Part shown: piece by piece, positions 35,439-43,074 of the stretch | How the letters are laid out: every line of letters starts with the position of its first letter | Position numbering within the stretch: the stretch's first letter is position 1 | Assembly (NCBI RefSeq): GCF_016862215.1 | Contig: NZ_BOMN01000057.1 | Location: forward strand, 124,001 to 188,000 | DNA from: Winogradskya humida | GTDB lineage: Bacteria > Actinomycetota > Actinomycetes > Mycobacteriales > Micromonosporaceae | DNA: 64,000 bases | Direction of reading: 5' to 3' | Position numbers and translations under genes: made by a program | Notes under the pieces: model-generated | What the model was told of the DNA's origin: nothing | Seen by the model: the letters and a program-made list of their open reading frames with translations, nothing else | Database searches by the model: none

Positions 35439-36100
35439 TGCTCGCCCCGGGCACGGTCTTCCTCTACCGCAACATCGACGGGCCGCGCCTCGCCTCGGTG
35501 CGGCCCTGCCGGGTCGTCTCGGACGACGAGCGGGGGCTGCTGCTGTGGCTGACCCGCGGCACGACGGTGATCGTCGAGGAGACGCTGGACGGGCGTGGCA
35601 TCCGTGACATGCCGTTCACCGAGTGGGTGACGCAGCCCGTCCGGGTCGTCCCGTCCGTCTGGCAGGGCCCGGGCCTGCTCAAGTTCATCCCGCCCGGCGC
35701 CGACCACTCGGTCTGGTTCTTCCAGGACGAGCAGGAGCACTTCAAGTTCTGGTACGTGAACCTGGAGGAGCGCGCGCTGCGCTGGGACGACAACAGCGAC
35801 GGCGGCGGGCTGGCCGGTGTCGATGTGATCGACCAGGATCTCGACATCGTGGTGCGCCCCGATCGCACCTGGCAGTGGAAGGACGAGGACGAGCTCGCCG
35901 AGCGGCTCGCCCTCCCCGACCACTACTGGGTCCACGACGAGGACGCGTTGCGGGCCGAGGGCCTGCGTGTGATCAAGCAGATAGAAGCCGGCGACTTCCC
36001 GTTCGACGGCACCTGGACCGACTTCCGGCCCGACCCGTCCTGGCAGGCCATCACGGACCTGCCCACCGGCTGGGACCGCCCACCGGTCCCGCGGCCCTGA
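35438..36100 (+). CDS. DUF402 domain protein
   Basis: A 220-residue protein whose middle holds a DUF402-like beta barrel (WFFQDEQEHFKFWYVNLEER and DQDLDIVVRPDRTWQWKDEDEL). The family includes nucleoside tri/diphosphate phosphatases (Ntdp) and FomD-like diphosphatases; activity here is inferred only. The ATG overlaps the proS stop by 1 nt (TGATG), so translation is coupled. The dispersed 122-nt repeat begins 20 bp after its stop codon. Confidence 0.8.
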   Translation: MLAPGTVFLYRNIDGPRLASVRPCRVVSDDERGLLLWLTRGTTVIVEETLDGRGIRDMPFTEWVTQPVRVVPSVWQGPGLLKFIPPGADHSVWFFQDEQEHFKFWYVNLEERALRWDDNSDGGGLAGVDVIDQDLDIVVRPDRTWQWKDEDELAERLALPDHYWVHDEDALRAEGLRVIKQIEAGDFPFDGTWTDFRPDPSWQAITDLPTGWDRPPVPRP

Positions 36101-36119
36101 CCTGGTCTGAGGTTTTCGC

Positions 36120-36242
36120 CACTCACTCAGGATGAAGCGGCCGGGCGGCTGTTCTGGCGCCCTCGGCGCCTTGGCCGGTCGGGCGCGGCCTCGGTGGGAA
36201 CTGCGGTCGGTGCCATGCAATCAGATGCGACATGATCCTTTT
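36120..36242 (+). repeat. Dispersed intergenic element, copy 1
   Basis: This copy has an 18-nt conserved start (CACTCACTCAGGATGAAG), a 48-nt variable middle able to fold (GGCGCC/GGCGCC and GGCC blocks), a 23-nt block at 36186-36208 that is identical in the second copy at 63548-63570 (reversed), and an end GCGACAT...CTTTT. It begins 20 bp after the DUF402 stop. It accounts for much of the 336-bp gap before rpsP. Confidence 0.8.
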
Positions 36243-36386
36243 GATCTTGATTGTGGCGTTTCCCGGCCCGGTTGGCGTGCATGGCTGCCCGTCTGGCAGA
36301 ATGGACAGCTGGTATCCGGCTCGTGAGCAGCGCCCTCTAACCCTTCTCACGTAGCCAGTCCACGAGACATTCGGTCCCGCATCCCC

Positions 36387-36414
36387 ACGTGGGTTCCGTT
36401 CGGCTCACCCACGT
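36387..36414 (+). promoter_or_regulatory. Hairpin in rpsP leader
   Basis: ACGTGGGT (36387-36394) pairs perfectly with ACCCACGT (36407-36414) across a 12-nt loop. The hairpin ends 8 nt before the rpsP ribosome binding site GGAG. It could be a translational control structure. The rest of 36243-36436 is unexplained, with a probable promoter. Confidence 0.5.
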
Positions 36415-36436
36415 CATTACTTGGAGCGAAACAACC

Positions 36437-37009
36437 GTGGCCGTAAAGATCCGGCTCCTGCGGATGGGCAAGATCCGCAACCCGCAGTACCGCATCGTCG
36501 TCGCCGACTCGCGCACCAAGCGTGACGGCCGCGCCATCGAGTACGTGGGCATCTACCAGCCTAAGTTCGACCCCTCGGTGATCGAGGTCAAGAGCGAGCG
36601 CGTGCAGTACTGGCTGAGCGTCGGCGCGCAGCCGAGCGAGGCCGTGCAGCGCATCCTCGAGAAGACCGGCGACTGGCAGCAGTTCAAGGGCCTCCCGGCC
36701 CCGCCGCCGCTCCTGGTCGCGCCCGAGAAGGCCAACCGTCAGGCGGCCTACGAGGCCGAGGCGAAGGCCGCTGCCGGCATCGCCGAGACCCCGGCGAAGT
36801 CCACCCCGAAGAAGGCCAAGGCTGAGAAGCCCGCCGCCGAGGCCAAGGCTGAGAAGCCGGCTGCGGACGCTGACAAGACCCCGGCTGCGCCGGAGGTTGC
36901 CGAGGGTCGCCCGAGCGACACCAAGGCTGTCGACCCGGCCGAGCCGAACCGTGAGGCTGTCGCCGCAGACGCGAAGGACCCGGCCGGTGCCGGCGCCGAC
37001 GCGAGCTGA
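36437..37009 (+). CDS. rpsP: 30S ribosomal protein S16 with long Ala/Lys tail
   Basis: The first 85 residues are a normal S16 (VAVKIRLLRMGKIRNPQYRI, IEYVGIYQP, GAQPSEAVQRILEKTGDW). The remaining ~100 residues are low-complexity Ala/Lys/Pro/Glu with repeated KAEKPAAEAKAEKPAADADK-like units, making 190 residues against about 80-90 in E. coli. Actinobacterial S16 is usually extended, but this is long. GTG 36437 with GGAG 10 nt upstream. It is the first gene of rpsP-KH-rimM-trmD. The next gene overlaps by 23 nt. Confidence 0.95.
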   Translation: MAVKIRLLRMGKIRNPQYRIVVADSRTKRDGRAIEYVGIYQPKFDPSVIEVKSERVQYWLSVGAQPSEAVQRILEKTGDWQQFKGLPAPPPLLVAPEKANRQAAYEAEAKAAAGIAETPAKSTPKKAKAEKPAAEAKAEKPAADADKTPAAPEVAEGRPSDTKAVDPAEPNREAVAADAKDPAGAGADAS

Positions 37010-37244
37010 CGGGGCGCTCCGGCCTGCGCTGGAGCACCTCGTCAAGGGCATCGTCGACAACCCGGACGACGTCCGGGTCCGCATGGTCGACTCGCGTCGC
37101 GGCAAGCGGCTCGAGGTGCGTGTCCACCCCGAGGACCTGGGAACGGTCATCGGGCGTGGCGGTCGCACGGCCAAGGCGCTGCGTCAGGTCATCGGGTCGA
37201 TCGGTGGGCGCGGTATCCGCGTCGACATCGTCGACGCGTACTGA
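36987..37244 (+). CDS. KH-domain RNA-binding protein (KhpA-like)
   Basis: An 85-residue protein with one KH domain: LEHLVKGIVDNPDDVRVRMV, and the GxxG loop in VIGRGGRTAKALRQVIGSI. KhpA-type proteins bind RNA and help ribosome assembly or cell-size control. The start is not at an ATG; GTG 36987 has AAGGA 8 nt upstream and overlaps rpsP by 23 nt, so its first residues lie in the S16 tail coding region. It lies between rpsP and rimM, as in most actinobacteria. Confidence 0.9.
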   Translation: MPAPTRADGALRPALEHLVKGIVDNPDDVRVRMVDSRRGKRLEVRVHPEDLGTVIGRGGRTAKALRQVIGSIGGRGIRVDIVDAY

Positions 37245-37259
37245 TCGGCTGTCGTCACG

Positions 37260-37832
37260 ATGCTGCTGGTTATCGGTCAGATAGGTAAGCCCCACGGGAT
37301 TCGTGGGGAGGTCCTCGTGACTGTCCGGACCGATGATCCAGAGGCGAGATTTTCCGCCGGGTCGACGTTCGCCACGGAGGTCCCTCGGGACCGCCGGGTG
37401 AACGCCGGCCCGGCGCACGCCACGCCCCCGGCTGGCGTCGCCTACCAGGTGCCCGGCAAGCTGACCCTCGAGTCGCTGCGCTGGCACCAGGGCAAGATCA
37501 TCGCTCAGTTCGAGGGCGTGCACGACCGCAACATCGCCGAGGCGCTGCGCGGCGTGATGCTGCAGGTCGACAGCGCGGAGATTCCCGCGCCGGACGACCC
37601 GGACGAGTTCAACGACCACCAGCTGGCCGGCCTCTCGGTGGTCGACCTGGACGGCGTGGAGCTGGGTAAGGTCGACCGGATCGACCACGCGCCCTCCTCC
37701 GACCTCATCGTCCTGAAGAAGGCCGCGGGCGGCACCGCGCTCATCCCGTTCGTCAGCGCGATGGTGCCGACGGTCGACCTGGCCGCCGGCCGGATCGTCG
37801 TCGACCTGCCCGAGGGCCTGCTCGACTTGTAA
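37260..37832 (+). CDS. rimM: Ribosome maturation factor RimM
   Basis: RimM matures the 30S head. The 190-residue protein has the N-terminal RimM barrel (LLVIGQIGKPHGIRGEVLV, VRTDDPEARF) and the PRC-barrel C-terminal domain (LAGLSVVDLDGVELGKVDRI, then LIVLKKAAGGTALIPFVSAM and VDLPEGLLDL). An insertion near residues 40-60 (RDRRVNAGPAHATPPAGVAY) is variable in actinobacteria. ATG at 37260 is 15 nt after the KH stop. Confidence 0.95.
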   Translation: MLLVIGQIGKPHGIRGEVLVTVRTDDPEARFSAGSTFATEVPRDRRVNAGPAHATPPAGVAYQVPGKLTLESLRWHQGKIIAQFEGVHDRNIAEALRGVMLQVDSAEIPAPDDPDEFNDHQLAGLSVVDLDGVELGKVDRIDHAPSSDLIVLKKAAGGTALIPFVSAMVPTVDLAAGRIVVDLPEGLLDL

Positions 37833-37847
37833 GGGTGTGCCCCCGCA

Positions 37848-38606
37848 GTGCGCGTCGACATCATCTCGATCTTTCCGGACTACTTCTCGCCGCTGGACCT
37901 TTCGCTGATCGGGAAGGCGCGCGGGACCGGACTCCTCGATCTTTCCGTGCACGATCTGCGCACCTGGACCTCCGACGTGCACCGGACGGTCGACGACAGC
38001 CCGTACGGCGGCGGCCCCGGCATGGTGATGCGACCCGAGCCGTGGGCTGCTGCCTTTTCCGCCGTCGCGTCGCCGTCGTCGCTGCTGGTGGTGCCGTCGC
38101 CGGTCGGGAAGCCGTTCACCCAGGCGGACGCTGCCTCGCTTGCCTCGGAAGATCATCTTGTCTTCGCGTGCGGCCGCTACGAGGGCATCGACCAGCGGGT
38201 TCTCGACTCCGCTCCGATGCCGGTCCGCGAGGTCTCGCTCGGCGACTACGTGTTGTTCGGCGGCGAGGTCGCGGTCATCGTGATCATGGAGGCCATCACC
38301 CGGCTGCTGCCCGGGGTGCTCGGCAACGCGGAGTCGCTGACCGAGGAGTCGCACTCAGACGGGCTGCTCGAAGCGCCCGTCTACACCAAGCCGGCGTCAT
38401 GGGGCGGTCTCGACGTCCCCGAGGTGCTGCGCTCCGGTGACCACGGGAAGATCGCCCGATGGCGGCGTGAGCAGTCACTGCTGAGGACCGCCACGCGGCG
38501 TCCCGACCTGTTCGAGGCCTACCCGCCCGAGAAGATCGGCAAGTTGGACCGGGCGGCCATCGAGGGCGCCGGATTTCGGATCCCGGGGTCGGGTGTGGCA
38601 AAGTAG
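37848..38606 (+). CDS. trmD: tRNA (guanine-N1)-methyltransferase TrmD
   Basis: TrmD methylates G37 of tRNAs and prevents frameshifting. The 252-residue protein shows VDIISIFPDYFSPLDLSLIG, the knot substrate pocket DDSPYGGGPGMVM, ACGRYEGIDQRVLD and LGDYVLFGGEVAVIVIMEAI, all invariant features. The GTG start codes VRVDIISIF. It has a 15-nt gap after rimM, completing a four-gene operon before the rplS promoter. Confidence 0.97.
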   Translation: MRVDIISIFPDYFSPLDLSLIGKARGTGLLDLSVHDLRTWTSDVHRTVDDSPYGGGPGMVMRPEPWAAAFSAVASPSSLLVVPSPVGKPFTQADAASLASEDHLVFACGRYEGIDQRVLDSAPMPVREVSLGDYVLFGGEVAVIVIMEAITRLLPGVLGNAESLTEESHSDGLLEAPVYTKPASWGGLDVPEVLRSGDHGKIARWRREQSLLRTATRRPDLFEAYPPEKIGKLDRAAIEGAGFRIPGSGVAK

Positions 38607-38652
38607 TGAGGTTGCCATTTGTCTCCCACGCCGTGGGTGGGCAGATGAGGAT

Positions 38653-38672
38653 CCCGGCCTTTCCGGGCCGGG
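38653..38672 (+). promoter_or_regulatory. Hairpin in the trmD-rplS gap
   Basis: CCCGGCC (38653-38659) pairs with GGCCGGG (38666-38672) over a 6-nt loop. It has no T tract. It may be an attenuator or part of an L19 leader; the 130-bp gap also holds CCCACGCCGTGGG at 38623-38637. Confidence 0.4.
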
Positions 38673-38736
38673 TTCAGAACCACCCCAATCGCGCATCGAA
38701 CTCCCGGTGCGCTTTGAGTAGCACGAGGATGCAGCG

Positions 38737-39096
38737 ATGAACACGCTGGACGCACTCGACCTCCAGTCGCAGCGCACCGACATTCCCGACTTCCGCGCCG
38801 GCGACACGCTCCGCGTGCACGCTCGGGTCGTCGAAGGTAACCGTTCCCGTGTCCAGGTCTTCCAGGGCGTCGTCATCAGCCGCCAGAACGGTGGCCTGCG
38901 GGAGACCTTCAAGGTCCGGAAGATCAGCTTCGGCGTCGGTGTCGAGCGGACCTACCCGCTCAACAGCCCGCAGATCGACCGCATCGAGGTCGTGACCCGT
39001 GGTGACGTGCGCCGCGCGAAGCTCTACTACCTGCGCGAGCTCCGTGGCAAGAAGGCCAAGATCAAGGAGCTCCGCGAGAAGCAGACCGCCAACTGA
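38737..39096 (+). CDS. rplS: 50S ribosomal protein L19
   Basis: L19 lies at the 30S-50S interface. The 119 residues are a complete L19: PDFRAGDTLRVHARVVEG, RVQVFQGVVISRQNGGLRET, the signature FSPLNSPQID-like YPLNSPQIDRIEVV, and the basic end KLYYLRELRGKKAKI. ATG 38737 follows GAGGATG by a short spacer. It precedes two signal peptidase genes. Confidence 0.97.
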   Translation: MNTLDALDLQSQRTDIPDFRAGDTLRVHARVVEGNRSRVQVFQGVVISRQNGGLRETFKVRKISFGVGVERTYPLNSPQIDRIEVVTRGDVRRAKLYYLRELRGKKAKIKELREKQTAN

Positions 39097-39315
39097 ACTC
39101 CTCGGTCGTCCGAGCCGTACGTTCACTCGGACTGACGGTTCCTGCGCAGGAGCACTAGGCTTGCGCATGTGACGGATGGGAATCAGGGCCAACGTGGCGT
39201 TCGCCGCGCTGGTGGGCCATTCGCACTACCGCCTGACAGGTTCCCCACGGGGACTTTCGGGCGGTAGTGCTGTATCCGGGTTGATTCGCCCGGACGGCGG
39301 CGGGAGATACGTAGC

Positions 39316-40209
39316 GTGGAACCGATGCAGGGGTATCGAGGCTCCTCCTCCGGACGGCGCCGCGGGCGGGTGATCCGTCGCAAGGAGATGCCGCTCTGGC
39401 AGGAGCTTCCGCTGCTGCTCGTGGTGGCGTTCTGCCTGGCCGTGCTGATCCGCACGTTCCTCGTCCAGGCGTTCTTCATCCCGTCGGGCTCGATGGAGAA
39501 CACCCTGCTCATCAACGACCGCGTCCTGGTGAACAAGGTCGTCTACGACATGCGCGACCCGCTCCGGGGCGAGATCGTCGTCTTCCGCGGCACCGACAAC
39601 TGGGCGCCCGAGCAGCCCAGCACGCCGGTCAGCAACGCCTTCGGCGCCAAGCTCGGACGCACGATCGGTGACCTCGTGGGCGTCAGCCGCCCCGGCGAGC
39701 GTGACTTCATCAAGCGCGTGATCGGCCTGCCGGGCGACAAGGTGGCCTGCTGTGACGAGAAGGGCCGGATCACGGTCAACGGCGAGCCGATCGATGAGGC
39801 GTACATCGACGAGAATTCGCCCCTCGACCAGCCGCCGAACCCGCGGCAGTGCAGCAGTCGCCGATTCACCGAGGTGACCGTCCCCGCGGGTGAGATGTTC
39901 GTCATGGGCGATCACCGCCTGGTGTCGCAGGACGCCCGCTGTCAGGGGCCCGTGCCGATCGACAACGTCATCGGGCGGGCCTTCGTCGTGGTATGGCCGA
40001 CGAGCCGGTTCACCAGCCTCTCCGTGCCCGACGTCTGGCAGGAGTATGCGACCGCGCACCCCGTCGGATCGGCCCCGCTCGGCGCGAAGCCGGAGCCGAA
40101 GCTCGATCCGGCCAGCACGGCGGTAATGCTGCCGTTCCTGCTAAGTGTCGGCGTATCCGCGCGTTCCGGACTGTGCTTGAGGCTCCGGCGACGTAGGCTC
40201 CGGTCGTGA
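39316..40209 (+). CDS. lepB: Type I signal peptidase
   Basis: A 297-residue membrane serine/lysine protease that removes signal peptides. One N-terminal transmembrane helix (about 32-52, LPLLLVVAFCLAVLIRTFLV) precedes the catalytic Ser in PSGSMENTL and the Lys in FIKRVIGLPGD; MGDHRLVSQDAR is the box E region. The C-terminus has a second hydrophobic stretch (AVMLPFLLSVGV) and a basic end, unlike single-anchor E. coli-type ends. GTG 39316 has GGAG 9 nt upstream; ATG 39325 is an alternative. The following paralogue overlaps by GTGA. Confidence 0.93.
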   Translation: MEPMQGYRGSSSGRRRGRVIRRKEMPLWQELPLLLVVAFCLAVLIRTFLVQAFFIPSGSMENTLLINDRVLVNKVVYDMRDPLRGEIVVFRGTDNWAPEQPSTPVSNAFGAKLGRTIGDLVGVSRPGERDFIKRVIGLPGDKVACCDEKGRITVNGEPIDEAYIDENSPLDQPPNPRQCSSRRFTEVTVPAGEMFVMGDHRLVSQDARCQGPVPIDNVIGRAFVVVWPTSRFTSLSVPDVWQEYATAHPVGSAPLGAKPEPKLDPASTAVMLPFLLSVGVSARSGLCLRLRRRRLRS

Positions 40210-40859
40210 TTGACGACCAGACCGCCGCCGAGAAGAGCGGTAATTCCTTCTGGCGTGAGCTCCCGATCCTCGTGGGCGTGGCGATCCTCGTCGCGGTCCT
40301 GGTGCGGGCCTTCGTCCTGCAGACCTTCTACATCCCGTCGCCCTCGATGGAGCACACCCTCAACATCTGGGACAGGGTGCTGGTCAACAAGCTCGTCTAC
40401 GACTTCCGCGAGCCCCGCCGCGGCGAGATCGTGGTCTTCAAGGCGCCGTCGGACTGGCAGAGCGGCACCGAGGGCGAGGACTTCATCAAGCGCATCATCG
40501 GTGTCCCCGGTGACCACCTGGTCTGCTGCGACACCCAGCAGCGTCTGATGATCAACGGGCACTCGATCGACGAGCCGTACATCTACACCGATGACAGCGG
40601 CACCCAGGACCCGGCCGCCGATGAGCCGTTCGACATCACCGTGCCGGCCGGCCGCCTGTGGGTCATGGGTGACCACCGCTCGGCCTCGGGCGACTCCCTG
40701 GAGCACTGGGAGCAGACCGAGAACATCCAGGAAGCCACGATCAAGTCCGATTCGATCGTCGGCCGGGCCTTCACGATCTTCTGGCCGGTGGGCCGCGCGA
40801 CCTGGCTGACCGTGCCGAAGCCGTTCGACGGTGTCCCGGACGCGACACCGGCCAAATGA
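40206..40859 (+). CDS. lepB: Type I signal peptidase, second paralogue
   Basis: A 217-residue signal peptidase. One helix (18-39, LPILVGVAILVAVLVRAFVL), catalytic Ser in PSPSMEHTL, catalytic Lys in FIKRIIGVPGDHL, and the box MGDHRSASGDS. It is shorter than its neighbour and lacks the insertion after the catalytic Ser. Tandem signal peptidases are known in Streptomyces (four copies), where they share the substrate load. GTG overlaps the first lepB stop as GTGA, so translation is coupled. Confidence 0.93.
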   Translation: MIDDQTAAEKSGNSFWRELPILVGVAILVAVLVRAFVLQTFYIPSPSMEHTLNIWDRVLVNKLVYDFREPRRGEIVVFKAPSDWQSGTEGEDFIKRIIGVPGDHLVCCDTQQRLMINGHSIDEPYIYTDDSGTQDPAADEPFDITVPAGRLWVMGDHRSASGDSLEHWEQTENIQEATIKSDSIVGRAFTIFWPVGRATWLTVPKPFDGVPDATPAK

Positions 40860-40911
40860 GCCCCGGGGCACCCGCCCTCAAGATCGATGTCCGGCGCAAT
40901 AGGCTTGGGAT

Positions 40912-41358
40912 GTGACACACGTCGACCGGCGCGCCGCACGCGTGCTTCTCCTCGATGGCCAGGACCGGGTTCTGCTCATGCACGGCGGTGACCCGGCCCG
41001 GCCCGGCGAGCGCTGGTGGTTCACGCCCGGCGGTGGCCTCAACGAGGGCGAGACGCACGCCGAGGCCGCGGCCCGCGAGCTGTTCGAGGAGACCGGGCTG
41101 CGGGTCGACCCCGCCCAGCTGGGCGAGTCCGTGCATCACGAGGTGGCTGAGTTCAGCTATCGCAACCGCAGCTACCGGCAGGACCAGCACTTCTTCGTCC
41201 ACCGGGTGCCGCAGTGGGAGGTTTCCACCGCCGGCTACGACGCGGACGAGCAGGAGACCATCACCGAGAGCCGCTGGTGGACGGCCGCCGAGATCGAGTC
41301 CTCCACCGAGCAGCTCTTCCCGGACCAGCTCGCCGACCTGGTCCGCAAGGTCGCCTGA
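40912..41358 (+). CDS. NUDIX hydrolase
   Basis: A 148-residue NUDIX protein. The full Nudix box is visible: GGGLNEGETHAEAAAREL then FEETG. Upstream RVLLLDGQDRVLLMHGG and WWFTPGG are typical. Such proteins hydrolyse nucleoside diphosphate derivatives; the substrate is unknown. GTG start. It ends 1 nt into the rnhB start codon (TGATG), so the two are coupled. Confidence 0.92.
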   Translation: MTHVDRRAARVLLLDGQDRVLLMHGGDPARPGERWWFTPGGGLNEGETHAEAAARELFEETGLRVDPAQLGESVHHEVAEFSYRNRSYRQDQHFFVHRVPQWEVSTAGYDADEQETITESRWWTAAEIESSTEQLFPDQLADLVRKVA

Positions 41359-42188
41359 TGCTCGCTCCTCCCCGCACCGTGGTCCGCCGGGAAGGTGGCC
41401 TCTACGCGATCGAGCGTGCCCTGCAGCGCCGCGGTTTCCGTAACGTCGCCGGAGCCGACGAGGCCGGCCGTGGCGCGTGCGCCGGGCCGCTGGTCGCGGG
41501 CGCGTGCATCCTGCCCGAGGGCAAGCGCGGCGAGATCGATGAGCTGGCCGACTCCAAGCTGCTCACCGCGGCCGCCCGCGAGCGCGTCTACGCCGAGGTG
41601 GTCAAGCGCGCCCTGGCCTGGTCCGTCGTCATCGTCCCGGCCACCGAGGTCGACGCGCGCGGCCTGCACGTCTGCAACCTCGCCGCCATGCGCCGGGCGC
41701 TGGCCTCGCTGACGGCCACGCCCGACTACGTACTGACCGACGGCTTCCCGGTCGACGGCCTGAACGCCCCCGGCCTCGCGGTCTGGAAGGGCGACCGGGT
41801 CGCGGCCTGCGTGGCGGCGGCCAGCGTGCTCGCCAAGGTCACCCGGGACCGGCTGATGGTCGAGCTGGACGACAAGTTCCCCGGCTACGGCTTCGCGGTG
41901 CACAAGGGCTACATCACCGAGGAGCACAGCGCGGCGCTGACCTCGCGGGGGCCGTGCGCGGAGCACCGGTTCTCATACGTGAACGTTGCTGCGGCTTCTG
42001 GGCGGGGTAACAGGCCTCCCCGGGCGCGGCGTCCCGTTCCTGTTTCGGCGTCTTCGGCCTCCCCGGAGGCCGTGCCGCTGATGCTGTGGGCGGACAGTGA
42101 GGGTACCGTCGGCGTGGCGTCGGGCGAGCAGCCTCGGCCGCCGGTGCCGGTGGGGGAAGATGAGGCCATGGAGGGCGAGAAGCGATGA
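41358..42188 (+). CDS. rnhB: Ribonuclease HII with C-terminal extension
   Basis: RNase HII removes ribonucleotides from DNA. The 276-residue protein has the DEDD residues: Asp-Glu in GADEAGRGACAGPLVAG, the Asp in LTDGFPV and the Asp in KVTRDRLM. The conserved body ends near GPCAEHRFSYVNV (residue 210). A 60-residue Pro/Ala/Gly-rich tail follows that is not part of the family. ATG 41358 overlaps the NUDIX stop by one base. The next gene overlaps its stop (ATGA). Confidence 0.93.
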   Translation: MLAPPRTVVRREGGLYAIERALQRRGFRNVAGADEAGRGACAGPLVAGACILPEGKRGEIDELADSKLLTAAARERVYAEVVKRALAWSVVIVPATEVDARGLHVCNLAAMRRALASLTATPDYVLTDGFPVDGLNAPGLAVWKGDRVAACVAAASVLAKVTRDRLMVELDDKFPGYGFAVHKGYITEEHSAALTSRGPCAEHRFSYVNVAAASGRGNRPPRARRPVPVSASSASPEAVPLMLWADSEGTVGVASGEQPRPPVPVGEDEAMEGEKR

Positions 42189-42508
42189 GCGCAGAGGATC
42201 TCGAGAAGTACGAGACCGAGATGGAGCTGCAGCTCTACCGGGAGTACCGCGACATCGTCCGCCAGTTCTCGTACGTGGTGGAGACGGAGCGCCGCTTCTA
42301 CCTGGCCAACCAGGTGGACCTGCACGTGCGCAACTCCGACGGCGAGGTGTACTTCGAGGTCGAGATGCATGACGCGTGGGTCTGGGACATGTATCGGCCC
42401 GCTCGTTTCGTGAAAAATGTTCGCGTTATGACGTTCAAGGATGTGAACGTCGAAGAGCTCGAGAAGCCGGACATCTCGTTGCCGGACGAGCCCGGTTTCG
42501 GCGGCTGA
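42185..42508 (+). CDS. DUF2469 family protein
   Basis: A 107-residue acidic protein of the actinobacterial DUF2469 family (LEKYETEMELQLYREYRD, VVETERRFYLANQVDLHVR, VWDMYRPARFVKNVRV). It nearly always lies after rnhB. Function is unknown; it may interact with DNA or ribosome factors. ATG overlaps the rnhB stop by 4 nt (ATGA). Confidence 0.9.
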   Translation: MSAEDLEKYETEMELQLYREYRDIVRQFSYVVETERRFYLANQVDLHVRNSDGEVYFEVEMHDAWVWDMYRPARFVKNVRVMTFKDVNVEELEKPDISLPDEPGFGG

Positions 42509-42514
42509 CCCGCT

Positions 42515-42542
42515 TTTTCCACAGGGCGGCCGGTTATCCACA
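42515..42542 (+). promoter_or_regulatory. Two DnaA-box-like 9-mers
   Basis: TTTTCCACA (42515-42523) and the perfect consensus TTATCCACA (42534-42542) lie in tandem, 10 bp apart, in the short gap before the M23 gene. This may allow DnaA binding. No origin-like AT-rich region is present. Confidence 0.5.
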
Positions 42543-42585
42543 GGGGTTTCCGCAGCCGGCGGGCATTCTCGGCACGATTGCCGGC

Positions 42586-43005
42586 ATGACATTGCTGTGG
42601 TCGCTCCTACTGGTTTTCGCCTGGCCGATCGCCCCGCCCTCGGTCACCCGCCCCTTCGCGCCGCCCGCCCAGCCCTGGCTGGCCGGGCACCGCGGAGTCG
42701 ACCTCGCGGCAGTGCCCGCCACGCCGGTGCACTCCGCCGGGGCCGGCACCGTCGTCTTCGCCGGGGTGATCGCGGGGCGGGGCGTCGTCAGCATCACGCA
42801 CGCCGACGGGCTGCGCACCACCTATGAGCCGTTGACGCTCGGGTCCGTGCACGTCGGTGACCAGGTCGTGGCGGGGCAGGAGATCGGCACCCTGTCGTCC
42901 GGGCACCCCGGGTGTCCCGCGGCGGCCTGTCTGCACTGGGGGCTGCGGCGTGGTGCCGTCTACCTGAACCCGCTGTCGCTCTTCGGCGTCCGGCTCCTGT
43001 ATTGA
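42586..43005 (+). CDS. M23 family (LytM-like) peptidoglycan peptidase
   Basis: A 139-residue secreted protein. An N-terminal hydrophobic segment (MTLLWSLLLVFAWPIAPPSV) serves as signal, and nearly all of the rest is an M23 domain. The first zinc residues are in GHRGVDLAA (H-x3-D). The HxH pair region reads ACLHWGLRRGA; the first His is replaced by Cys, as in many actinobacterial M23 proteins, so activity is uncertain. The small size suggests a wall hydrolase or an inactive regulator. Tandem repeats begin 3 bp after its stop codon. Confidence 0.85.
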   Translation: MTLLWSLLLVFAWPIAPPSVTRPFAPPAQPWLAGHRGVDLAAVPATPVHSAGAGTVVFAGVIAGRGVVSITHADGLRTTYEPLTLGSVHVGDQVVAGQEIGTLSSGHPGCPAAACLHWGLRRGAVYLNPLSLFGVRLLY

Positions 43006-43007
43006 CC

Positions 43008-43063
43008 CGTCGGCCGTTGCCCGTCGGCCGTTGCCCGTCGGCCGTTGCCCGTTGCCCGTTGCC
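43008..43063. repeat. 14-bp tandem repeat with 7-bp sub-units
   Basis: Three exact 14-bp units (CGTCGGCCGTTGCC at 43008, 43022, 43036) are followed by two units of CGTTGCC (43050, 43057). It lies between the M23 stop and an SDR fragment that reads through it. Confidence 0.9.
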
Positions 43064-43074
43064 CTTAGGCCTGG

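Noticed and set aside
36283..36345. tRNA-like segment before rpsP
   Set aside because: No cloverleaf, T-loop GTTCGA or acceptor pairing can be drawn.
42515..42542. Replication origin at the paired DnaA boxes
   Set aside because: Only two boxes, no AT-rich unwinding region, and dnaA/dnaN are not nearby.
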